This document shows, piece by piece, positions 1-6,419 of a DNA stretch of 9,730 nucleotides. Positions within the stretch are counted from its first letter, which is position 1; each line of letters opens with the position of its first letter. The stretch lies in NCBI GenBank assembly GCA_937969485.1, contig CALBVQ010000062.1:1-9730 (forward strand), written 5' to 3'. The stretch is from an uncultured Saprospiraceae bacterium (GTDB lineage: Bacteria > Bacteroidota > Bacteroidia > Chitinophagales > Saprospiraceae). Both the position numbers and the translations under genes were made by a program. The notes under the pieces were generated by a model. That model saw nothing but the letters and a program-made list of their open reading frames with translations. It made no database searches and was not told the origin of the DNA.

Positions 1-32
1 TTCAAAGAATGGTGAATTTTTACCAATCCAGT

Positions 33-45
33 AGGACTTAGTCCT
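33..45 (+). terminator. Short palindrome followed by a T-rich run, possible terminator at the left edge
   Basis: AGGACTTAGTCCT is a perfect 13-bp palindrome (5-bp stem with a 3-nt loop) followed on the plus strand by TTTTCT. This has the shape of a weak intrinsic terminator for a plus-strand gene ending just outside or at the very edge of the window; plus-strand frames close at 13-15, 29-34 and 39-41. A second small hairpin (acttac / gtaagt, 83-99) lies between it and the end of the glycosyltransferase gene. No gene can be assigned to 1-131. The terminator role is an inference; the stem is short. Confidence 0.25.
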
Positions 46-131
46 TTTCTAGCTTTCTGAAACGATACTTTCGATTCATTATACTTACTTGATGTAAGTT
101 ATACTGACGAATGCCCTATTACATGGCACCT

Positions 132-857
132 TTAACTTTTCAGCAGCCTTCTAGCGATACCTTTTGCTTTCAACCAATAGTAGTTCCATTTTCTATCGTG
201 TTTCTTAGAGTAGTGTAACTCACTTTTGTAAAACCATTGCAGTTCTTCCTTACCCATATGACTTGTCTTATTTCTATGTGCAACATGGACATGTGGATCA
301 AGGACAATAGGATAATGCCTATGTGACCGTTTAAAAAGATCATTCTCTTCGAAGTACATGAAAAAGTCTTCGTCGAATCCGTTTAAAGAATTAAAGTGAT
401 CTAATTTTCCTGCGATAACGACTCCCACGTAATCCTGAATTTCTTTTTTGGATGAAGGGATTCCTGCTTTAAAATACCGTTCTTTTACAAAGGGAATAAC
501 CTCTGTAAATTCCTCTTTAAACAGAAGAGGGCATATAAAGTGATCGGGATAAGAAAGAATAGTTTCAACGAAAAGGTCGAAATGTCTTTCTGCGAAATAT
601 GCATCTTGATTTAAAATAATAACAAAGTCATATCCTTGCTTGGTCAATTCCTTTAACCCAATATTGACTGCCTTTGCAAATCCTAGTTTTTTTCCCTCCG
701 TAATAATGTGATTACATCCTGAAGGAGGCTCCTCGGGGATTTCCGAGTTATCAAAAATCCACACATCTTGGTAGGGACACATCAAGCTACTAACGCATCT
801 TTTGATGTATCTGCTACCATTATAATAAGGAATAAGAACTGCAATATTTGAAGACAT
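132..857 (-). CDS. Family 2 glycosyltransferase, rhamnosyltransferase (WbbL)-like
   Basis: This 241-residue GT-A fold glycosyltransferase probably moves a nucleotide-activated sugar onto a surface polysaccharide or glycolipid at the cytoplasmic face of the inner membrane. The N-terminus has the GT2 start IAVLIPYYNGSRYIKRCVSSL-type strand and helix (about 5-25), followed by the nucleotide-binding stretch KKLGFAKAVNIGL (56-68). The metal-binding DxD equivalent is the NQD of LNQDAYF (82-88), and the acceptor-side signature GFDEDFFMYFEENDLFKR (160-177) is the form seen in WbbL-like rhamnosyltransferases. There is no transmembrane segment; the C-terminus is basic (KAKGIARRLLKS) and may touch the membrane. 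The length is slightly short for the family (often 270-300). The ATG has a good AAAGGA Shine-Dalgarno at 865-870, inside the end of the upstream esterase gene, and only 3 nt separate the two genes, so they are very likely co-transcribed. The sugar and acceptor are not known; family assignment is secure, rhamnose specificity is not. Confidence 0.88.
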   Translation of the reverse strand: MSSNIAVLIPYYNGSRYIKRCVSSLMCPYQDVWIFDNSEIPEEPPSGCNHIITEGKKLGFAKAVNIGLKELTKQGYDFVIILNQDAYFAERHFDLFVETILSYPDHFICPLLFKEEFTEVIPFVKERYFKAGIPSSKKEIQDYVGVVIAGKLDHFNSLNGFDEDFFMYFEENDLFKRSHRHYPIVLDPHVHVAHRNKTSHMGKEELQWFYKSELHYSKKHDRKWNYYWLKAKGIARRLLKS

Positions 858-860
858 CTA

Positions 861-1643
861 TCAGTCCTTTGTTTCACTCTGTTTCGAAAAAAGCCACGGC
901 AATAAACCTGGTTCTGCCCAAGCCTCATTCCATACATCATGCCCCCCTTCAGGGTATTCTGTATACTGACAATCCATGTTTCGAGCTTTAAATTCCACAT
1001 GCATCTCTCTTGATAAACTTACAGGAACAACGGGGTCTTTTGCACCGTGAAACAACCATATTGGCATATGCCTATAATTAGTTACGTATCTTCTATTTCC
1101 TCCCCCACAGATAGACACTGCGGCAGCAAAAGTGTTCGGTCTATGCCTAACCAGATCCAGTGTGCCGAAGCCTCCCATAGATAGGCCTGCAATATATATT
1201 CTACTTCTATCTACAGGATTCCTCCGAATAAAATCATCCAGCAAATCTAAAACAGCTTGTCCTGAAGGAGAAGGATCTTGTGATTCTCCAACATACCACT
1301 TGCCGTCTACTTTTTCAACTGTACCCCAGTATCCATCCTCCGGGCATTGTGGAAATATGACAAATGAGGGATAATCTTTCTGATAACTCTCTGTGGTAAA
1401 AGACGAGGCAATATGCATAAGTTGCTTCTCATTATCAGTCCCTCTTTCTCCCGCGCCATGCAGAAAAATTATTAGCGGATATCCTTCGTCCTTCTCTATC
1501 TTTTGTGGTTTTAGTAATCGATAGGGTAGTTTATAATCTGATTTACTCGTAAAACTTTCCTTGGAAAATTGAATCTTTTCTGGTGTCGACTCTCCACATA
1601 ATGTCATGAATATAGCAACACAAGACAGAAAAACATATTTCAT
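861..1643 (-). CDS. Secreted alpha/beta-hydrolase esterase (PHB-depolymerase/prolyl-oligopeptidase-like), probable lipoprotein
   Basis: This 260-residue serine hydrolase is predicted to act in the periplasm or at the envelope. Numbered from the ATG at 1643, an N-terminal signal (MKYVFLSCVAIFMTLC) runs to Cys16, followed by a linker. The hydrolase core starts with the LPYRLLKP strand, typical of COG4099-type predicted peptidases/esterases. The oxyanion-hole motif HGAGERG is at about 62-68. The nucleophile elbow GLSMGG contains Ser155, the acid is Asp203 in FHGAKDPVVP, and the base is His235 in GGHDVW, so the triad is complete. The lipobox (M-T-L-C) has Leu at -1 where Gly, Ala or Ser is usual, so lipidation is likely but not certain. 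An in-frame TTG at 1682 would add 13 residues before the signal peptide; I prefer the ATG because the signal sequence then starts at residue 1. The gene is first in a pair with the glycosyltransferase. Its substrate could be an ester on a polysaccharide, a polyester or a peptide; the sequence does not decide. Confidence 0.87.
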   Translation of the reverse strand: MKYVFLSCVAIFMTLCGESTPEKIQFSKESFTSKSDYKLPYRLLKPQKIEKDEGYPLIIFLHGAGERGTDNEKQLMHIASSFTTESYQKDYPSFVIFPQCPEDGYWGTVEKVDGKWYVGESQDPSPSGQAVLDLLDDFIRRNPVDRSRIYIAGLSMGGFGTLDLVRHRPNTFAAAVSICGGGNRRYVTNYRHMPIWLFHGAKDPVVPVSLSREMHVEFKARNMDCQYTEYPEGGHDVWNEAWAEPGLLPWLFSKQSETKD

Positions 1644-1659
1644 AAAATAGGATTTGGAA

Positions 1660-1667
1660 CGAAGATA
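1660..1667 (-). promoter_or_regulatory. Weak -7-like box upstream of the esterase gene
   Basis: On the minus strand TATCTTCG matches the Bacteroidota -7 consensus TAnnTTTG at all fixed positions but one. It lies about 16 nt before the chosen ATG at 1643, which would give a short leader. A TTG lies about 16 nt upstream of it, a little closer than usual for the -33 box. This also supports the ATG over the TTG at 1682, because a transcript from here would not contain the TTG. A single 8-nt match is weak evidence. Confidence 0.25.
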
Positions 1668-1723
1668 ATTAACTTTTAACAATCAACCTTATCCATTATA
1701 ATTTTACCTTTATCATCTTTGCC

Positions 1724-1745
1724 CTGTCCACTACACAGTGGACAG
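1724..1745. promoter_or_regulatory. 8-bp perfect inverted repeat in the divergent intergenic region, operator-like
   Basis: CTGTCCAC (1724-1731) and GTGGACAG (1738-1745) are a perfect inverted repeat separated by 6 nt (tacaca), in the 121-nt gap between the divergent esterase and binding-protein genes. The half-site size and spacing resemble an operator for a dimeric regulator. It lies where the -33 region of the plus-strand promoter would fall (see 1754-1770). No T-tract follows on either strand, so a terminator role is less likely. The regulator is unknown; none is encoded in the window. Confidence 0.5.
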
Positions 1746-1753
1746 TCACACTT

Positions 1754-1770
1754 ATACCTAAATTTGGTAT
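1754..1770 (+). promoter_or_regulatory. Palindrome containing a perfect TAnnTTTG -7 box, promoter of the binding-protein gene
   Basis: ATACCTAAATTTGGTAT is a 17-bp palindrome with one mismatched pair. Within it, TAAATTTG (1759-1766) is a perfect match to the Bacteroidota sigma-A -7 consensus TAnnTTTG. Transcription would start near 1771-1773, leaving a leader of about 30 nt before the ATG at 1804. No clear TTG/TTTG is seen at the -33 position; that place is occupied by the GTGGACAG half of the inverted repeat at 1724-1745. The overlap of palindrome and promoter suggests regulated expression, but this is an inference from position only. Confidence 0.45.
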
Positions 1771-1803
1771 ACATAATTATCGAGCAGTTAAACCTTTAAA
1801 ATA

Positions 1804-2664
1804 ATGGAGAAGACGAAAATCAGACTAGGTGGAGTTCCCGAACACTTCAATCTCCCTATACATCTAGCGAAAGAAAAAGGTCTATTTGAAAATAGAGGAA
1901 TTGATTTCTCGTGGACTACCTTCGATGGTGGAACTGGCCAGATGACTGCTGCTTTACGTAATAACGAGATAGATGCTTGTATCTTGCTAACCGAAGGTAT
2001 TATCAAAGATATAGCGAATGGGAATCCTTCCAAAATAGTTAGTGTATATGTCAATAGTCCTCTTACATGGGGCATTCACACAGGAGTTGATAATACGCTA
2101 AAAACTCATTCCGATATTTATAGTAAGAAGTACGCAATCAGTCGTTTTGGGAGTGGATCGCATCTTATGCCCATTGTAGATGCTACGAGTCAGAACGAGT
2201 CACTAGAAAAGGACCAGTTTGTAGTAATAAACAATTTGGGTGGAGCTTTGGAATCCTTGGGAAGTGGAGATACTGATGTATTTTATTGGGAAAAATTTAC
2301 GACTAAGCCATATGTAGATCAAGGAAAACTACGACGAATAGGTGAATACACTCCGCCTTGGCCTTGTTTTGTAGTAGCAGTAAGGAATGAGGTACTGGAA
2401 AAAAGTCCAGAAGCTGTTATCCGCATGCTCCGAATTATCCACGACGAATGCGATCAATTCATGTACAATGAAAATGCCATAGATCTCGTAAGCGAGCGAT
2501 ATGGAATTACAAAGAAAGACACTGAACGGTGGTTCAACTCGACAGAGTGGGCGATTCATGGATGGGTTTCCGACAAGATGCTCAAGAATGTAGTTTTCAA
2601 CTTGACCGTAGCAGGTATTCTTGACCGAGACCAACAGATACCAGAGCTTGTTTGGAAACGGTGA
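1804..2664 (+). CDS. Signal-less substrate-binding-like protein, NMT1/THI5 / Ca3427-like PBP2 fold
   Basis: This 286-residue protein reads as a type II periplasmic-binding-protein fold. It opens directly with the first strand and helix (KIRLGGVPEHFNLPIHLAKEKGLFE, about 5-29), the 'helix entering on ligand' pattern of NMT1/SsuA-type binding proteins. Next come GIDFSWTTFDGGTGQMTAAL (34-53) and NEIDACILLTEG (55-66), the pattern for distance-to-target and occupancy of lobe 1. The second lobe includes the RFGSGSHLMP segment (about 115-124) and GDTDVFYWEKF, followed by the return strands. There is no signal peptide or lipobox, and no better upstream start that adds one, so it should be cytoplasmic unless exported in another way. 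No ABC permease or ATPase lies in the window. The closest description I know is the Ca3427-like group of soluble binding-like proteins in bacteria and fungi, whose ligand I cannot name. Fold confidence is good; function is unknown. Its stop codon overlaps an ATG (TGATG, 2662-2666) that opens only a 23-codon frame. Confidence 0.8.
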   Translation: MEKTKIRLGGVPEHFNLPIHLAKEKGLFENRGIDFSWTTFDGGTGQMTAALRNNEIDACILLTEGIIKDIANGNPSKIVSVYVNSPLTWGIHTGVDNTLKTHSDIYSKKYAISRFGSGSHLMPIVDATSQNESLEKDQFVVINNLGGALESLGSGDTDVFYWEKFTTKPYVDQGKLRRIGEYTPPWPCFVVAVRNEVLEKSPEAVIRMLRIIHDECDQFMYNENAIDLVSERYGITKKDTERWFNSTEWAIHGWVSDKMLKNVVFNLTVAGILDRDQQIPELVWKR

Positions 2665-2817
2665 TGATCTCCCTGTTAGAGCCTCGTCATTATTTCCCGC
2701 ATCTTGCACTGTTAATGCTACGTTTTATCGATTAACCCGAAATACACACTACGCTCTCATCACGAAAATCTAATGCATCATTCGGGTTTGCAACCAAATT
2801 GGTAGTAGCGACTGAAC

Positions 2818-2866
2818 GATATTCCACAATATCAGAGAAATTCCATTAGGCTTCAGGGAATTCCAT
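2818..2866. repeat. Three attcca repeats at about 20-bp spacing, with a small hairpin
   Basis: ATTCCA occurs at 2821, 2840 and 2860, so at 19 and 20 bp steps. The second and third copies are part of a longer imperfect direct repeat (TCAGAGAAATTCCAT 2832-2846 and TCAGGGAATTCCAT 2853-2866). The first copy overlaps a hairpin, GATATT-CCAC-AATATC (2818-2833). Spacing near two helical turns would place the sites on one face of the DNA, as for a bound protein. In AT-rich DNA six-base repeats arise easily, so this may be chance. Confidence 0.3.
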
Positions 2867-2970
2867 CGCTCTTTTATCAGTAGTTAGCTTCAACCGTTCA
2901 GTGGTTAAAACTTTAAAAATATCACAGAAATAAAAACAGAAAATACTATTTTACAACTCTATATTGATGC

Positions 2971-3134
2971 TTATACCAATTCTGTTTTAGAATTTCGCAT
3001 GTTTCAAGTTTATAAAAGGAATTACTTCGTTAGAAATACTCATGATAGCTAAGGCTATCCTTGCGTTTTCTGCCTTGTACTTGATTTAATAATTCTTGAA
3101 AATAAAGTGAACCCTTAAAACAGAATTGGTATTA
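2971..3134. mobile_element. 160-bp MITE-like element with perfect terminal inverted repeats
   Basis: ATACCAATTCTGTTTTA (2973-2989) and its exact reverse complement TAAAACAGAATTGGTAT (3116-3132) form a 17-bp terminal inverted repeat. If the ends are read as TACC...GGTA (2974-3131), both sides are flanked by TTA (2971-2973 and 3132-3134), a candidate 3-bp target duplication. Inside, shorter blocks pair about the same centre: TTTCAAG/CTTGAAA (3002-3008 with 3095-3101), AGAAA/TTTCT (3032-3036 with 3067-3071), and a central hairpin GATAGC-TAAG-GCTATC (3044-3059). There is no transposase frame; the longest minus-strand frame inside is about 32 codons and closes within the element. Small size, perfect ends and lack of coding capacity fit a non-autonomous transposable element (MITE). 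The family cannot be named from one copy. An alternative is a long regulatory or attenuator hairpin, but 17-bp perfect ends make a mobile element more likely. Confidence 0.65.
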
Positions 3135-3325
3135 CTGCATAAGCAGAAAGGCAGTAAACGATGGATAAAGAATCTAAAAATTCAAAGTAAGAGTTAAAGA
3201 TTTTTTAAAACCTAACAAAACAAATCCGTGAGACAAACTGTAAATACTAAAAGTCACGTCTATATCGCTAAATCTAGACACAGAGTAAATTAAGAATTAT
3301 GGGAAGTTTTATTATCAGAGGCTTT

Positions 3326-6300
3326 ATGCCAAAAAAGGGGGTGTTATTTTTCATTACAATCTTTTCAGTCCAGCTAGTGTCCGCTCAATATTTCGGTCAA
3401 AATAAACCGCGATACGAAAGCTTCGACTTCAAAATCCAAAGCAGCAAGCATTTCGATGTGTATCACTATCTAGATAACGATGAAGTTCTTGATGACATCA
3501 CAGAGAAGTCAGAGCAGTGGTATGCAATGCATCAAGCTGTGCTTCGGGACACCTTCACTTCTAGAAATCCTCTTGTGCTTTATAACAATCATCCTGACTT
3601 TCAGCAGACCAACACGATCCAAGGAGAAATAGGAGTAGGAACTGGTGGAGTTACAGAGGCTTTCAAAAATAGAGTGGTGTTCCCTTTAACATTCACTAAC
3701 GAGCAAACCAATCACGTTCTTGGGCACGAAATGGTGCATGCTTTTCAATACCATATGATATTGAATGGCGATTCTACCAGTTTGCAAAATCTAGCGAATT
3801 TACCCTTGTGGATGGTTGAAGGATTAGCAGAATATATGTCAAAAGGAAAGGAAGATCCTTTCACCGCCATGTGGATGAGATCTAGTGTGGCAAACGATGA
3901 CCTTCCTACTTTCCGAGATTTACAAAATCCCAAGTACTTTCCATATCGATATGGGCAAGTATTTTGGGCCTATGTAGCATCGATATGGGGAGACGAAGTC
4001 ATCCAGCCCTTGTTCATTAATACAGCAAAATATGGACTTCCCGTCGCATTACAAACGACGTTGGGTGTGACCGACAAGCAATTTGAAAAGATGTGGATTG
4101 AAGCATTGGAATCACATTTTAAGCCAATTATTGCTGGTAAGCGCAAATCGGTAGGAAAATCACTTTTGAACGAAGATAATAGTGGCGAGATGAATGTTTC
4201 CCCGTCACTGAGCCCCAATGGAAAATATATCGCATACTGGAGTGAGAAGGACATCTTAGGCACTAATCTATTTTTGGCGGAAGCCAACAGCGGAAAGATA
4301 ATACGCAAAATCACCAGCGACTCAGGAGATGGCCACCTGGACGCCATAAATTTTTTAGAAGCAGCAGGAACATGGTCAAGCGACAGTAAAAAATTCGCCT
4401 TTGTGGGAGTGAAAAAAGGTAGAAACGTAATAGTGATAAAAGACGTAAAATCAGGTAAAACCCTTGAGCAGATTTCTATAAAAAATATCCCTGCGTTTAC
4501 TCATTTAGCTTGGAATCCTGGTAATAAGAATATCGTTTTCACTGGTTTGGTAAACGGTCAGGTAGATCTATATGAAATAAATCTGAAGAACAAGAAAGTT
4601 AAACAACTGACCAATAATTCAGCCTCCGAAATCATGGCCAACTTTAATGAAGATGGCACGCTAATGACTTATGCAACTGATTTCAATGCGGTGAATTTCG
4701 GCAGAAAATACGGACACTATTCCTTTGATATAGCAGTGATGGACATGGAAAGGGAAACAGTAGAACTACTAGATTTTTTCCCTGGGGCTGACAATTTGAA
4801 CCCTAATTTTGATCACGAAGGGAATATCCTGTTTTTATCGAACAGGGATGGATTTAGGAATGTGTACAAATATTTTCCTAGAACTGATGAACTCGAGCAA
4901 CTAACGGACCTTATGACAGGAGTTTCAGGGATTACAGATCTTGCTCCAGCCTTGACTGTTTCAACTAGAAGAGATCGGATGATTTTCAGTACGTTCAACA
5001 ATTTTAGATACACGATTCATAAAACGAAATACGAGTCTCTTGATCCGTTTGATGTAGACAGAAATGCAGTAGATTTTTCAGCGGGAACACTTGTTCCTGA
5101 AGGTAACGCGAATGTGAATGATGCGGTTAACGCAAACTTGAGAAATCAAGACGCAATTCTTGCTTCCTTCGATGGGATAGAAACGATAGACAAAAAATAT
5201 AAACCCAAGTTCAACCTTGATTTTATTGGTGGGGGAGCTGGTGTAGGGGTAAATAATGGGACGTTCGGTTCTTTCACGGGTTTGGCCGGCGGAGTCCAGC
5301 TTCTTTTTAGCGATCAGCTAGGAAATAATCAGATTTTTTCAAATTTAGCTGTGAATGGAGAGATTTTCGACGCTGGTGGGCAAATCTCTTACTTGAATAG
5401 AAAAAATAAGGTCGCCTATGGAATAGGGATAGGACATATTCCCCTTCAAACAGGATTTGCGGAGGCACCAGAAAACGTTGTGTTAGATCTAGGAAATGGC
5501 CAGGTGGTCAATGGAATAAAACAAGATCTAAATATTATCAGAGTGTTTAATGAAACAGTTAATCTATTTGCCCATTTTCCGTTCTCGAGATATTTAAGAG
5601 CAGAAGCAGGCATCACTGGAGGATTCCAATCGTTTCGCTGGGATGAATATGAGAACTTGTACTTTGTCAATCAATTCAACCAATTACAATTGCTAGAAAG
5701 AAATAGGGAAAGACTCGAAACTCCGGATGAGATTCAGTTCAATCAATTTTATACGGTAGAGAGAGGCTTCCAAAGTTCAATTAATGTTGCTTTGGTAGGA
5801 GATAATAGTGTATTCGGAATGACCTCTCCATTGAAAGGTCATAGATTCAGAATAAGTGCGGAACAGCATTTTGGGATAAATAGGTATTCCGGGTTTCTCG
5901 CGGATGGAAGGAAGTACTTTTGGCTCAAGCCAATTTCCCTTGCTTTTCGTGCTATGAATTTTACTAGAATAGATCAAGCGGATGACAACAATGTATTCCC
6001 CTTTTACATCGGTCAACAAGGATGGGTAAGAGGTTACGGATCGGCATTCACAAATATTCAGAATGTTGCATTAAGACTTGAGCAGAGAAACATAAATTTC
6101 GGTCAGGTAATAGGATCGAATATGGCCTTGTTCAGTTCGGAAGTTCGACTCCCGTTTACTGGGCCGCGGCGTCTAGCATTGATCCCATCTAAGTTTTTGA
6201 TGAGTGATCTCTTGCTATTTTTCGATACGGGTGTTGCGTATAATGCACTTAGCGACTTTAGTGCGGCGACTACTCCATATGTAACTATTAGCACTGGAAT

Positions 6301-6409
6301 AGGAGCGAGAGTTAATTTGTTTGGTGCAATAATCGTGGAACCTTACTATGCTTATTTACCAAAAGAAGAACAATTTACCTTTGGGTTTAATTTAGTACCT
6401 GGATGGTAA
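3326..6409 (+). CDS. Envelope protein: gluzincin metallopeptidase domain, TolB-like propeller and Omp85-like beta-barrel
   Basis: This 1027-residue protein should sit in the outer membrane with its N-terminal domains in the periplasm. Residues 1-20 are a signal peptide ending VSA before Gln21. Residues of about 30-270 form a zinc peptidase-like domain (Peptidase MA type) with HEMVH at 134-138 and a likely third ligand Glu165 in WMVEGLAEY. Six PD40/TolB-like blades follow, starting near 289, 347, 391, 436, 490 and 536 (for example SPSLSPNGKYIAYWS, NPNFDHEGNILFLSNRDG). The last 400 residues (about 625-1027) are glycine and aromatic rich beta-strands with WVRGYG (900-905), the (V/I)RG(F/Y) motif of the Omp85 barrel, and the late strand LLLFFDTGVAY. 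No POTRA domain is seen. The start chosen is the ATG at 3326, preceded by AGAGG at 3317-3321; an ATG at 3299 would put nine residues ahead of the signal peptide. The Nudix gene follows after 10 nt. Catalytic activity and role are not known. Confidence 0.85.
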   Translation: MPKKGVLFFITIFSVQLVSAQYFGQNKPRYESFDFKIQSSKHFDVYHYLDNDEVLDDITEKSEQWYAMHQAVLRDTFTSRNPLVLYNNHPDFQQTNTIQGEIGVGTGGVTEAFKNRVVFPLTFTNEQTNHVLGHEMVHAFQYHMILNGDSTSLQNLANLPLWMVEGLAEYMSKGKEDPFTAMWMRSSVANDDLPTFRDLQNPKYFPYRYGQVFWAYVASIWGDEVIQPLFINTAKYGLPVALQTTLGVTDKQFEKMWIEALESHFKPIIAGKRKSVGKSLLNEDNSGEMNVSPSLSPNGKYIAYWSEKDILGTNLFLAEANSGKIIRKITSDSGDGHLDAINFLEAAGTWSSDSKKFAFVGVKKGRNVIVIKDVKSGKTLEQISIKNIPAFTHLAWNPGNKNIVFTGLVNGQVDLYEINLKNKKVKQLTNNSASEIMANFNEDGTLMTYATDFNAVNFGRKYGHYSFDIAVMDMERETVELLDFFPGADNLNPNFDHEGNILFLSNRDGFRNVYKYFPRTDELEQLTDLMTGVSGITDLAPALTVSTRRDRMIFSTFNNFRYTIHKTKYESLDPFDVDRNAVDFSAGTLVPEGNANVNDAVNANLRNQDAILASFDGIETIDKKYKPKFNLDFIGGGAGVGVNNGTFGSFTGLAGGVQLLFSDQLGNNQIFSNLAVNGEIFDAGGQISYLNRKNKVAYGIGIGHIPLQTGFAEAPENVVLDLGNGQVVNGIKQDLNIIRVFNETVNLFAHFPFSRYLRAEAGITGGFQSFRWDEYENLYFVNQFNQLQLLERNRERLETPDEIQFNQFYTVERGFQSSINVALVGDNSVFGMTSPLKGHRFRISAEQHFGINRYSGFLADGRKYFWLKPISLAFRAMNFTRIDQADDNNVFPFYIGQQGWVRGYGSAFTNIQNVALRLEQRNINFGQVIGSNMALFSSEVRLPFTGPRRLALIPSKFLMSDLLLFFDTGVAYNALSDFSAATTPYVTISTGIGARVNLFGAIIVEPYYAYLPKEEQFTFGFNLVPGW

Positions 6410-6419
6410 GTAGAAAACT

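Larger units (their letters stand above)
2665..3325. other. Non-coding region of about 660 bp between the binding-protein and envelope-protein genes
   Basis: No convincing gene is present on either strand; the longest open frames outside shadows of the neighbouring gene are about 20-35 codons. The stretch holds an 8-bp GC-rich inverted repeat (AACCCGAA 2734-2741, TTCGGGTT 2781-2788), a cluster of attcca repeats (2818-2866) and a 160-bp MITE-like element (2971-3134). From about 2900 on it becomes strongly AT-rich. No clear TAnnTTTG box was found before the gene at 3326, so its promoter is not identified. The region is unusually long compared with the other gaps in the window (about 120-130 nt). 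Confidence 0.6.

Noticed and set aside
1..131. End of a plus-strand gene at the left edge
   Set aside because: All three plus-strand frames close within 41 nt, leaving too little protein to identify; only the possible terminator at 33-45 is reported.
2329..2709. Minus-strand open frame of 126 codons across the 3' end of the binding-protein gene
   Set aside because: It is antisense to a well-supported gene, has no recognisable domain and an unlikely composition for a bacterial protein.
2664..2735. ATG overlapping the stop of the binding-protein gene (TGATG) and opening a 23-codon frame
   Set aside because: The overlap looks like translational coupling, but the product has only 23 residues, no clear domain or helix, and no sign of being the start of a longer broken gene.
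2734..2788. 8-bp inverted repeat AACCCGAA / TTCGGGTT with a 39-nt loop as a terminator of the binding-protein gene
   Set aside because: The loop is long and no T-tract follows; it is noted in the intergenic entry but not strong enough for its own call.
2987..3043. Minus-strand frame of about 32 codons inside the MITE-like element, with an internal ATG at 3043
   Set aside because: It closes at the left end of the element, has no transposase motif and arises from a repeat-like sequence; probably not translated.
3970..4347. Minus-strand open frame of 125 codons within the large envelope gene
   Set aside because: A shadow of the coding strand; the plus-strand frame has clear peptidase and propeller motifs in the same place.
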